Source of the DNA: Prevotella sp.
GTDB taxonomy: Bacteria > Bacteroidota > Bacteroidia > Bacteroidales > Bacteroidaceae
Assembly (NCBI GenBank): GCA_003483565.1
Contig: DMYZ01000191.1
Span: forward strand, 1 to 5,516
Direction: 5' to 3'
DNA length: 5,516 nt
Shown here one piece after another: positions 1-5,337 of the stretch. A program made the position numbers and the translations under genes. Every line of letters starts with the position of its first letter. Position 1 is the first letter of the stretch. Under the pieces are notes generated by a model, which had not been told where the DNA came from, searched no databases, and saw only the letters and a program-made list of their open reading frames with translations.

Positions 1-343
1 TGTATCCAAATTGTAAACCTGCGTAGGTGGATAGTCCTTTATATATATAATATTTCCCCAGTATTGGTAAATCAATATATCCTAATGTTAGATTTGCATC
101 ACCATCTTTTGCTCCGTAATTAGAGTATTCTAATCCTGTGACAAAACCAAAGTTTTTTGTTAATTGATACTGGAGATTCATCCCAGCTACAAATCCGGTT
201 TTAGCATCTAAATTGGCATTTGTAAGATTAGAAATAGATATCCCTATATGGGGTTCAAAACTTAAAGTCTTTGTTTCTTGTTGTGCATAACTATTGCAAT
301 AGAAACAAATGAATAATGTTATGAAAGCTATTTTCTTAAACAT
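1..343 (-). CDS. PorT-like outer-membrane beta-barrel protein, 3' end beyond window
   Basis: The first 114 codons are present; the gene runs off the left edge, so the C-terminus is not visible. The ATG at 343-341 opens a Sec signal peptide (MFKK, then a hydrophobic core) with a likely cleavage at NSYA|QQ after residue 20. The mature part starts FEPHIGISISNL and continues with alternating beta-strand segments such as GFVAGMNLQYQL, FGFVTGLEYSNYGA and GYIDLPILGKYY. This spacing is typical of the PorT/OMP_b-brl_2 family of Bacteroidota, small 8-10-stranded outer-membrane barrels of about 180-230 residues, mostly of unknown function. It begins 6 nt after the stop of the lipoprotein gene, so it should be translated from the same mRNA. 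The family call is from pattern recognition; the specific role is unknown. Confidence 0.82.
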   Translation of the reverse strand, partial: MFKKIAFITLFICFYCNSYAQQETKTLSFEPHIGISISNLTNANLDAKTGFVAGMNLQYQLTKNFGFVTGLEYSNYGAKDGDANLTLGYIDLPILGKYYIYKGLSTYAGLQFGY

Positions 344-349
344 AAGTTT

Positions 350-1771
350 TTATTTTATAATATTTTCTGTTCCGCCATTAGGATAATCCTTGTCGATAAC
401 GATACCTCCCCATTGTCCATTAATTTTGGATGTTAGAATGACTCTTCCTGAATCAATATGTTTAACAGGGATGTTCATTAATCCGTTAAATATGTCTCTT
501 GCAGAAGCTATGGATAAGGGTTTCTTAAGTACATTACTAGAAATATAAAAATTCACACCAGAATTAAAGACTTTCCTAATCTTTTTTGTGTTCTTTTGAG
601 AAATTTGGCTTTCTAAAATTATTGTATATAATACATTTGGAGTCACAATTCTAACTGCTTTTGTATCAGGTGATACCTGATGTTTTATTAAATTACTTAA
701 AGCTTTAAAACCTTGTTTTGCAGCATTTGCAATATCTTTATAATTAATATCATATCCAAGAATATCAACAGTTTTCAGCCTTGTGTCACTCATGTTTGTT
801 GTAATCATGTTACTATTACTTATAAATGTAATTCCAGAAGGCATTTGAATAGTTGATGGTGTTCTGTAGTCCAACCTAAATACTATGTTTTTGCATGTTA
901 TGTTTAATTCATCTGCATTAATATCCTTCCATCCATTTAATTTTCTAAAAAAACCACCACGTTTGCGACTTGCAGAAACAAAAACTCCAGATTCATGATA
1001 TACACCATAATTATAATCATAAAGGGAACCATTTACTCTCTTTTTATGTAAATATTCGTAATGCTTAGTAGAACGATCTCCGAAAACATGTCCTATTTGT
1101 CTCCATACCCATCCATTGCTTTTAAAACTATAATACTGTAGTGGTATACCACCCCCCGCACGAGTATTATATTGAAAATTAGACTTATTAGTGCTTGCGA
1201 ATGTATTATAAAGAATAACAGTTGGGGAAAGTCTTATATAACTATTATTGTTAAATGTTATACTATCATTCGATTCTAATAACTGATTGTAGCATTGATC
1301 TAAATCTTTATAATTGAGAGTGTCTGAGCAAAGAGTTCCTAGTGGAGTGATACGATAAAGTGAATCATCTACAATAACTTCCCCTTTGTAGTTTAAAAGT
1401 TTTGCAAAATTCTCATTTGGAACAAGGTCTTCATAGCCCAAAGCTTCATAATATGTTAGATGATCGGCTAGAATAGTATCTTGTTCATCCTTACTAAAGT
1501 CGTCCCAATGTTCATATGATGGTGTGACAGCATCCATTAGAGAAATAAAATTCCCCCCAATTCTGAATTTAGATACTACAGAACGTGTCAGATCTCCATT
1601 TGTATTAATAACATTCTCTAAATCTTTACTTGAATTGAAATTTATTAAATTATCAATTCCTGATGTTGTAGAACATGATGTTGAAGATGATTGGTTGGCA
1701 TTAACCAAATCATTGTTTTCACATGAGACGAAAAGTAAGCATGTGAAGAATAAAAAAATAATTTTTTTCAT
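350..1771 (-). CDS. Large Bacteroides-type lipoprotein of unknown function
   Basis: A 473-residue protein with a type II signal peptide: MKKIIFLFFTCLLFVSC, with lipobox FVSC and lipidated Cys17. Residues EN and a Ser/Thr-rich linker (about 28-38, SSSTSCSTTSG) follow. Export to the cell surface is possible, but the acidic surface-export signal after the Cys is weak. Residues 125-146 (LLNYKGEVIVDDSLYRI...) resemble a motif I associate with uncharacterised Bacteroides lipoproteins; I cannot name the family with confidence. A RAGGG loop lies at 204-208, and the middle (about 210-310) is rich in aromatic and basic residues. No enzyme motif was recognised. Its ATG overlaps the stop of the upstream gene (shared TCAT at 1768-1771 on the plus strand), so translation is probably coupled. 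Its stop lies 6 nt before the PorT-like gene. The product is likely an envelope protein working with its two exported neighbours. Confidence 0.85.
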   Translation of the reverse strand: MKKIIFLFFTCLLFVSCENNDLVNANQSSSTSCSTTSGIDNLINFNSSKDLENVINTNGDLTRSVVSKFRIGGNFISLMDAVTPSYEHWDDFSKDEQDTILADHLTYYEALGYEDLVPNENFAKLLNYKGEVIVDDSLYRITPLGTLCSDTLNYKDLDQCYNQLLESNDSITFNNNSYIRLSPTVILYNTFASTNKSNFQYNTRAGGGIPLQYYSFKSNGWVWRQIGHVFGDRSTKHYEYLHKKRVNGSLYDYNYGVYHESGVFVSASRKRGGFFRKLNGWKDINADELNITCKNIVFRLDYRTPSTIQMPSGITFISNSNMITTNMSDTRLKTVDILGYDINYKDIANAAKQGFKALSNLIKHQVSPDTKAVRIVTPNVLYTIILESQISQKNTKKIRKVFNSGVNFYISSNVLKKPLSIASARDIFNGLMNIPVKHIDSGRVILTSKINGQWGGIVIDKDYPNGGTENIIK

Positions 1772-2457
1772 GATTTTTTATTTGTAAAACAATAATTTAT
1801 TACAATATATACTTCAGTATTATTTGCTTTTCGAGGGAAGTTTACCTTTTGACCATTTATAAATAACTTTCTCGAACAGCCATATATGTCATAGTGAGTA
1901 ACTCGATAGCCGAGTCCTAAACTCCAGATATCAGATTTAATATAACCTGTTACATCAGCAAATGTGTATGCTTTTTTATTGTTACCTGTATTTTTGACAA
2001 ACTTTTGATAATCAAAGATTGCTGTATTTCCAATTTTCTTAAGAAAATCAACATATCCTTTTCCCCGTTTAGGAAAAGGCATTATTTCACCCATTCCTAA
2101 AGAAAACAGAACAGCATCACCATCATTATCTATAGTTATATCAGGAGTATAAAATTTTATTTCAGGCTGAAATGCTATGTGATAAGAAAAATCTGATTTG
2201 TCTGTAATTCTCCAAAGGTGCTCCCCAGCATCTCCTGAGAAAGAATTATTGGATTGATTCCAAAAATCAGAAAATCTTAATCCTACTGACAAGCTAAGGA
2301 AGTGGAAAGGCTTATACATAAAGGATGGAATAATGCTCCATGTATCATAAGAATCAGAACATCCTTCTATTGATAAAGATATAGGATTTTTCTCCAAAAT
2401 TTGAGCAGAAGAATACCGGACAATAAATATAAATAAAAGAAGAAGGAGATATTTCAT
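1768..2457 (-). CDS. Secreted, probably outer-membrane beta-barrel-like protein
   Basis: A 229-residue protein and the first gene of the three-gene envelope operon. The N-terminus is a Sec signal peptide (MKYLLLLLFIFIV) with likely cleavage SSA|Q after residue 18; an Arg at position 14 inside the hydrophobic stretch is slightly unusual. The mature part has many short alternating beta-strand-like segments, for example FHFLSLSVGLRFSDF, SYHIAFQPEIKFY and SDIWSLGLGYRVTHYDIYG. It ends with VYIVINYCF, an aromatic-ended strand close to the C-terminus, as is common in outer-membrane barrels. The 211-residue mature size fits a small barrel. I do not recognise a named family, so this is a structural impression only. 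The ATG at 2457-2455 follows a Bacteroides-type -7 box with a leader of about 35 nt. Its TGA overlaps the lipoprotein ATG. Confidence 0.75.
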   Translation of the reverse strand: MKYLLLLLFIFIVRYSSAQILEKNPISLSIEGCSDSYDTWSIIPSFMYKPFHFLSLSVGLRFSDFWNQSNNSFSGDAGEHLWRITDKSDFSYHIAFQPEIKFYTPDITIDNDGDAVLFSLGMGEIMPFPKRGKGYVDFLKKIGNTAIFDYQKFVKNTGNNKKAYTFADVTGYIKSDIWSLGLGYRVTHYDIYGCSRKLFINGQKVNFPRKANNTEVYIVINYCFTNKKS

Positions 2458-2494
2458 TCAGATTATACAATTTTATATCGTTAATAGTATGATG

Positions 2495-2502
2495 CAAAAC
2501 TA
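2495..2502 (-). promoter_or_regulatory. Putative promoter -7 box for the envelope operon
   Basis: On the minus strand this reads TAGTTTTG, an exact match to the Bacteroides TAnnTTTG -7 consensus, 37 nt before the ATG at 2457. A good -33 TTTG at 19-21 nt spacing is not seen; the region there reads TTTTAAG. An 8-bp perfect palindrome CACTAGTG sits 8 nt upstream of the box (2511-2518), between the two promoter elements. Confidence 0.5.
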
Positions 2503-2533
2503 ATATTTTTCACTAGTGTCTCTTAAAATCAAT

Positions 2534-2822
2534 TTATTTCTTTTGTATCATTCTCATGAGTAATATTTTAGGTTCAAAAAAACATGTCCGACATTTGAAT
2601 CGGGTACCTTTTATTTTATATTCAAAATGGACAAAGTATGCATTATGAACATTACCTTCTACCATAGCACTAACTGGATTATCTGCTTCGGCAACTACAA
2701 ACTTCTGCAAATTCCAGAACAGTGTGTGGTATAAGTTCTTGTATTTTGTCCGTTGTGGACAACCTGAGAGTATTATCAGTGGATTCCGTTGAGAGTTCAC
2801 TGAAAGTTTCATTCGCTTCAAA
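2534..2822 (-). pseudogene. Probable frameshifted remnant of a small gene
   Basis: Two overlapping minus-strand frames both look coding in part. One begins at a TTG (2821) and stops at 2534 (95 codons). Its second half, from ADNPVSAMVEG through FEYKIKGTRFKCRTCFFEP, reads like a real beta-rich protein end with a Cys-x-x-Cys pair. The second frame is open from 2822 to a TAA at 2679-2681 and gives 47 residues including LSTTDKIQELIPHTVLEF, which looks more protein-like than the first half of the TTG frame. Moving from the second frame to the first near 2685-2700 would need one base removed or two added. Joined, they would make about 95 residues with no ATG start, so the 5' end is also damaged or lies elsewhere. 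I do not recognise the family. The alternative is a genuine small TTG-initiated gene. Confidence 0.35.
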
Positions 2823-2913
2823 TCACTACATCATACATGAGTTATTATTTTATTAATGTCAGTAACACCACCAGACTATTCAGAAAGATGATGAAACCCT
2901 CACCTATTATGAT
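2823..2913. other. Intergenic stretch after the acyltransferase gene, nothing recognised
   Basis: This is the spacer between the acyltransferase stop and the broken small frame. I see no ATG-initiated frame of useful length, no strong GC-rich hairpin with a T-run that would make a clear terminator, and no terminal repeats of an insertion sequence. The only symmetry is a short TCAT-AC-ATGA element (about 2832-2841), too weak to call. Together with 2458-2822 it makes about 450 bases lacking a confident intact gene. Confidence 0.5.
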
Positions 2914-3540
2914 TCAACATAGGTTTCCATATTTTGAATAAAATCCTCGTATACCTTCTTTATTGGAAAAAACAGGTACAGTTTCTGAGGTAAGATAAAA
3001 TACGGATTTACCCATCCTATTGGTTTTAAATCCCAATTCATTCATTATCCTCAGAAGTCTGCTGTCTATCTCGGCAATCATATAACTATACTCATCCTCT
3101 ATAATCGGCCTTACAGCCAGAACCATCAGTCTCTTGAACAAAACGATTGTCGATAAACTTCGGAAAGAATCCACGGCAAAACGTCCGACATGCCAGTAAT
3201 TATACTTTAGCTCTTGATGTATGGAGGTTAACGGATTAATATGAAAAATTTTCTCCATAGGCAGTACTTTCCTTCGATCCCAATGGAAGGAACGGATACA
3301 ACCAAGAATTTCATACTTGTGATTACGGGCAATATAAATATGAGAATCTGAATCATATAGATATTGTTCTTCTGAATAGACAGACATTACATCATTTTCC
3401 ATTTTCCTCTTATCATAAAACTTCTGATGATGATCATAATTTTGCCTGACGGTAAATTCACTTATTTCATATAAGTTGTTCATGTCTGCTTGAAAAATAT
3501 CGTAGTTATCAAATTCAGCTATTTTGTTCTCCATATTCAT
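2914..3540 (-). CDS. GNAT-fold N-acyltransferase of the LuxI/FeeM (autoinducer synthase-like) type
   Basis: A 208-residue protein from the ATG at 3540 (a second ATG at 3534 is equally possible). A longer reading from a TTG at 3612 would run through the promoter box and is rejected. Family features in order are: YDSDSHIYIA (about 62-71), like the YD..A.Y.. strand of LuxI-like proteins; ILGCIRSF (78-85); LPMEKIF (93-99); the signature WHVGRFAVD (116-124), matching the W-E-x-S-R-F-x-V-D segment of LuxI and FeeM enzymes; and AEIDSR...NELGF (156-171), the usual GNAT end. Known members transfer an acyl chain from acyl-ACP or acyl-CoA to an amine such as SAM or an amino acid. Here the usual Glu of the signature is His, so an AHL product is unlikely; an N-acyl amino acid or acylated peptide is more plausible (inference). 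It is cytosolic, with no signal peptide. It is divergent from the PAS-LuxR gene and shares an inverted-repeat operator region with it. Confidence 0.72.
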   Translation of the reverse strand: MNMENKIAEFDNYDIFQADMNNLYEISEFTVRQNYDHHQKFYDKRKMENDVMSVYSEEQYLYDSDSHIYIARNHKYEILGCIRSFHWDRRKVLPMEKIFHINPLTSIHQELKYNYWHVGRFAVDSFRSLSTIVLFKRLMVLAVRPIIEDEYSYMIAEIDSRLLRIMNELGFKTNRMGKSVFYLTSETVPVFSNKEGIRGFYSKYGNLC

Positions 3541-3550
3541 TTGTTTTATG

Positions 3551-3558
3551 CAAAAGTA
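3551..3558 (-). promoter_or_regulatory. Putative promoter -7 box of the acyltransferase gene
   Basis: On the minus strand this is TACTTTTG, an exact TAnnTTTG match, ending 10 nt before the ATG at 3540 (16 nt before the ATG at 3534). The leader would therefore be very short. No TTTG lies at the -33 spacing, which fits a promoter that needs an activator. The box supports the 3540/3534 start over the upstream TTG. Confidence 0.45.
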
Positions 3559-3618
3559 CCAAAAAGACAAATTTCTATCATCATTTTTTGAAACAAATAT
3601 GTCCTTCGTCAAATATTT

Positions 3619-3634
3619 CTACACTTTTGTGTAG
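3619..3634. promoter_or_regulatory. 16-bp inverted repeat, putative PAS-LuxR operator (site 1)
   Basis: CTACAC-TTTT-GTGTAG: two perfect 6-base arms around a 4-base T spacer, in the divergent region between the acyltransferase and regulator genes. Its centre is about 42 nt upstream of the centre of the regulator's -7 box and 72 nt from that of the acyltransferase. A near copy lies before the E1-like gene (5259-5274). The 16-bp CT...AG layout recalls the palindromic site CTVGGGAWWTCCCBAG known for the PAS-LuxR regulator PimM of Streptomyces, though the core bases differ. Binding by the neighbouring LuxR protein is inference. Confidence 0.6.
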
Positions 3635-3664
3635 TAATTTATCACTTTTTTCATCAGAAACATG

Positions 3665-3672
3665 TATCTTTG
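3665..3672 (+). promoter_or_regulatory. Putative promoter -7 box of the PAS-LuxR gene
   Basis: TATCTTTG matches TAnnTTTG exactly and ends 28 nt before the ATG at 3701. No TTTG is found at the -33 spacing. The inverted repeat at 3619-3634 lies just upstream of the -33 position, a place where an activator could contact RNA polymerase. Confidence 0.5.
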
Positions 3673-3700
3673 TCTTTGAAACTAGATCAAAAACATCAAC

Positions 3701-4456
3701 ATGACAAAAACGTCAGATTTCTTTATTGCCTCTAATTCCGTTGAAAATATTGGGGATGAGCAATACCGGCTGATCGACCCACTTATCTGTACGGCTAAAG
3801 CTTTTGCCCGCATGTCCTATCAAAGCATTTATCTCATAGATTATTACAAACAGAATTTTCTTTATGTTTCTGAGAATCCATTGTTTCTTTGTGGGCTTAC
3901 AGCAAAAGAGGTACAGGACAGGGGATATGCTTTCTATTTGAAGAACGTACCGGAAAAGGAACTGAAAATGCTCGTGGAAATCAACAGCAGCGGATTTAAA
4001 TTCTTTAACAGCATACCGGATACCGGAAAGTGTAAGAGTTTTATCACATACGATTTCCATCTGATCAACGGTGACAAGAAGATTCTGATTAATCATAAGT
4101 TGTCCCCAATAATGATGACAAAAAATGGAAGGATATGGATAGCCCTGTGCATCGTGTCCTTGTCTTCCCAAAAATCGGCCGGTCATATAGAATTTCATAT
4201 CACCGGTTCCAATACATACTGGACATATTCAGAAAAGTCACACCAGTGGAAAAGCAATAAAGGTGCAATACTCAAGGAAAAAGAAAAGGAAGTTCTCCTT
4301 CTTTCTTCTGAAGGGCTGACAATAGATGAAATTGCCGAACGGATGTGCAGATCCGATGATACCATCAAGTTCTACAAGCGTAACCTTTTTAAAAAGTTAA
4401 AGGTGAAAAACATTACAGAAGCTTTAGCTTACGCCGTCACCTATCAATTATTGTAA
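3701..4456 (+). CDS. PAS-LuxR transcriptional regulator
   Basis: A 251-residue DNA-binding regulator, cytosolic. Residues about 25-155 look like a PAS-type sensor domain: YLIDYYKQNFLYVSENPLFL, then a helical stretch, then the strands FITYDFHLINGDKKILINHKL and RIWIALCIVSLSS. Residues about 191-251 are a clear GerE/LuxR helix-turn-helix: LKEKEKEVLLLSSEGLTIDE, EIAERM, the recognition helix SDDTIKFYKRNLFKKL, then LKVKNITEALAYAV. There is no CheY-like receiver domain, so control by a phosphorelay is unlikely; a small ligand or protein contact at the PAS domain is more likely (inference). It is divergent from the acyltransferase gene with an inverted repeat between them, and converges on the E1-like gene with an 8-nt gap. 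Proteins of this layout are common in Bacteroidota and mostly uncharacterised. It probably regulates its own transcription and that of its neighbours. The ATG at 3701 follows a good -7 box; the ribosome binding region is A-rich. Confidence 0.85.
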   Translation: MTKTSDFFIASNSVENIGDEQYRLIDPLICTAKAFARMSYQSIYLIDYYKQNFLYVSENPLFLCGLTAKEVQDRGYAFYLKNVPEKELKMLVEINSSGFKFFNSIPDTGKCKSFITYDFHLINGDKKILINHKLSPIMMTKNGRIWIALCIVSLSSQKSAGHIEFHITGSNTYWTYSEKSHQWKSNKGAILKEKEKEVLLLSSEGLTIDEIAERMCRSDDTIKFYKRNLFKKLKVKNITEALAYAVTYQLL

Positions 4457-4464
4457 TCTTCGAT

Positions 4465-5217
4465 TTATTCTTCCGATAATGAGGACAAGTAGAATTTAGG
4501 GAAATATCTGACAGGTTTTCCAGTGGCAAGTCGAAATATAGCCGTTGTACATAGTCCGGCTACTATCCACGATGCGATTGACAACTGAGGAGGTGGAAGC
4601 ATACCCTTCTCTTTCTTGTATTCACAGACAATCTTATCCAACCACTCCTGTGGCTTTTGCCAGAATGTCTGGTATCCTGTAACATAGTCAGCAACCTTCA
4701 GTTCAAAATGATCCGGACGATCAGACAATTCGGAAAGGGAATATCCCTTAGGATCAACAATGGCAAGAAAACCTCCCCAGCCAAAATTATAAGGATGCAG
4801 TACCGGGATGCTTTTATCCTTACAGATACGGTCAAAAAGGAAAGGGATATCACTCGCAAAATCAAGTGCGTTAATAGCTATATCTTGATTGCTTATCATT
4901 TCCTTCACATTTCCCTTGTCAATAAATTCATTACGAAAGGTGATATGTGCATTGGGATTAATCTGTAACAGCCTTCGGGCCAGGCATTCCGCCTTGAAAT
5001 TCCCGACATCATCAGAGGTATAGTTCTGCCTGTTAAGATTACTTTTCTCAACCCGGTCACCATCCACAATCGTTATCGTCTCAAAACCAAATCTCAGCGC
5101 ACATTCTGCAATAATACTTCCTATGCCTGCCCCTCCTAGGAGTATCCGAAAGTGCTTGATTTCCTCCTGTTCCTTCTCAGAAATGTAAATCCGGTTTCTT
5201 GTATATCTTTCTTCCAT
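4465..5217 (-). CDS. ThiF/MoeB-like E1 adenylating enzyme
   Basis: From the ATG at 5217 (MEERYTRNR) the protein has 250 residues, close to E. coli MoeB. The frame is open upstream to 5259, but that part crosses the promoter box and is rejected. The E1 nucleotide-binding core is complete: N-terminal RYTRN (4-8), GGAGIGS (28-34), IVDGD (50-54), SNLNRQ (59-64), Lys75 and Asp119. The Lys-Asp spacing of 44 equals that of Lys86-Asp130 in MoeB. Such enzymes use ATP to adenylate a C-terminal carboxylate of a small ubiquitin-like protein (ThiS, MoaD) or a peptide (MccB). The paired Cys-x-x-Cys zinc motifs of MoeB/ThiF are absent, and no ThiS/MoaD-like gene is visible, so housekeeping thiamine or molybdopterin roles are doubtful. 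It follows an ABC-ATPase gene on the same strand but has its own -7 box and a copy of the inverted repeat, suggesting separate control. The substrate is unknown. Confidence 0.82.
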   Translation of the reverse strand: MEERYTRNRIYISEKEQEEIKHFRILLGGAGIGSIIAECALRFGFETITIVDGDRVEKSNLNRQNYTSDDVGNFKAECLARRLLQINPNAHITFRNEFIDKGNVKEMISNQDIAINALDFASDIPFLFDRICKDKSIPVLHPYNFGWGGFLAIVDPKGYSLSELSDRPDHFELKVADYVTGYQTFWQKPQEWLDKIVCEYKKEKGMLPPPQLSIASWIVAGLCTTAIFRLATGKPVRYFPKFYLSSLSEE

Positions 5218-5228
5218 TATTTTTTCGG

Positions 5229-5236
5229 CAAATATA
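5229..5236 (-). promoter_or_regulatory. Putative promoter -7 box of the E1-like gene
   Basis: On the minus strand this is TATATTTG, an exact TAnnTTTG match, ending 11 nt before the ATG at 5217. This spacing is almost the same as in the acyltransferase promoter. No TTTG lies at -33; the inverted-repeat copy (site 2) is centred 34 nt upstream of the box centre, overlapping or abutting the -33 position as expected for a LuxR-type activator. Confidence 0.5.
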
Positions 5237-5258
5237 AGAATAATAAAGATCTTTCCCA

Positions 5259-5274
5259 CTACACAAAAGGGTAA
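5259..5274. promoter_or_regulatory. Second copy of the putative PAS-LuxR operator (site 2)
   Basis: The plus strand reads CTACACAAAAGGGTAA. Against the reverse complement of site 1 (CTACACAAAAGTGTAG) 14 of 16 bases match; one arm is perfect and the other has two changes. It lies upstream of the E1-like gene, in the orientation opposite to site 1 on the plus strand. Confidence 0.55.
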
Positions 5275-5337
5275 AAAATCAAGAATATGAAAAATTACAG
5301 ATAAAATAACAAGCGAAAAATAATGATTGCATTTATT

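Noticed and set aside
1524..1787. Plus-strand open frame of 87 codons opposite the lipoprotein signal region
   Set aside because: It lies antisense to the well-supported lipoprotein gene with its clear lipobox, and its own product shows no domain or signal features.
2458..2913. Insertion-sequence remnant around the broken small frame
   Set aside because: I found no matching terminal inverted repeats, target duplication or transposase motif.
3541..3612. TTG-initiated N-terminal extension of the acyltransferase (24 residues)
   Set aside because: It crosses an exact -7 promoter box, needs a rare start codon, and adds nothing family-like; ATG at 3540 or 3534 fits better.
3619..3634. Inverted repeat as a transcription terminator
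   Set aside because: It lies upstream of two divergent genes, has short arms, no T-run after the second arm, and recurs at another promoter, so an operator is a better reading.
3640..3655. Possible third operator copy (TATCACTTTTTTCATC)
   Set aside because: Only 8 of 16 bases match site 1 and there is no dyad symmetry.
3713..4198. Minus-strand open frame of 161 codons opposite the regulator
   Set aside because: It is antisense to a clear PAS-LuxR gene; the product has no recognisable domain.
4657..4968. Plus-strand open frame of 103 codons opposite the E1-like gene
   Set aside because: It is antisense to conserved E1 motifs; no sign of independent coding.
5218..5259. Upstream extension of the E1-like protein (14 residues)
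   Set aside because: It would read through the -7 box; the usual E1 N-terminus (RYTRN) begins just after the ATG at 5217.
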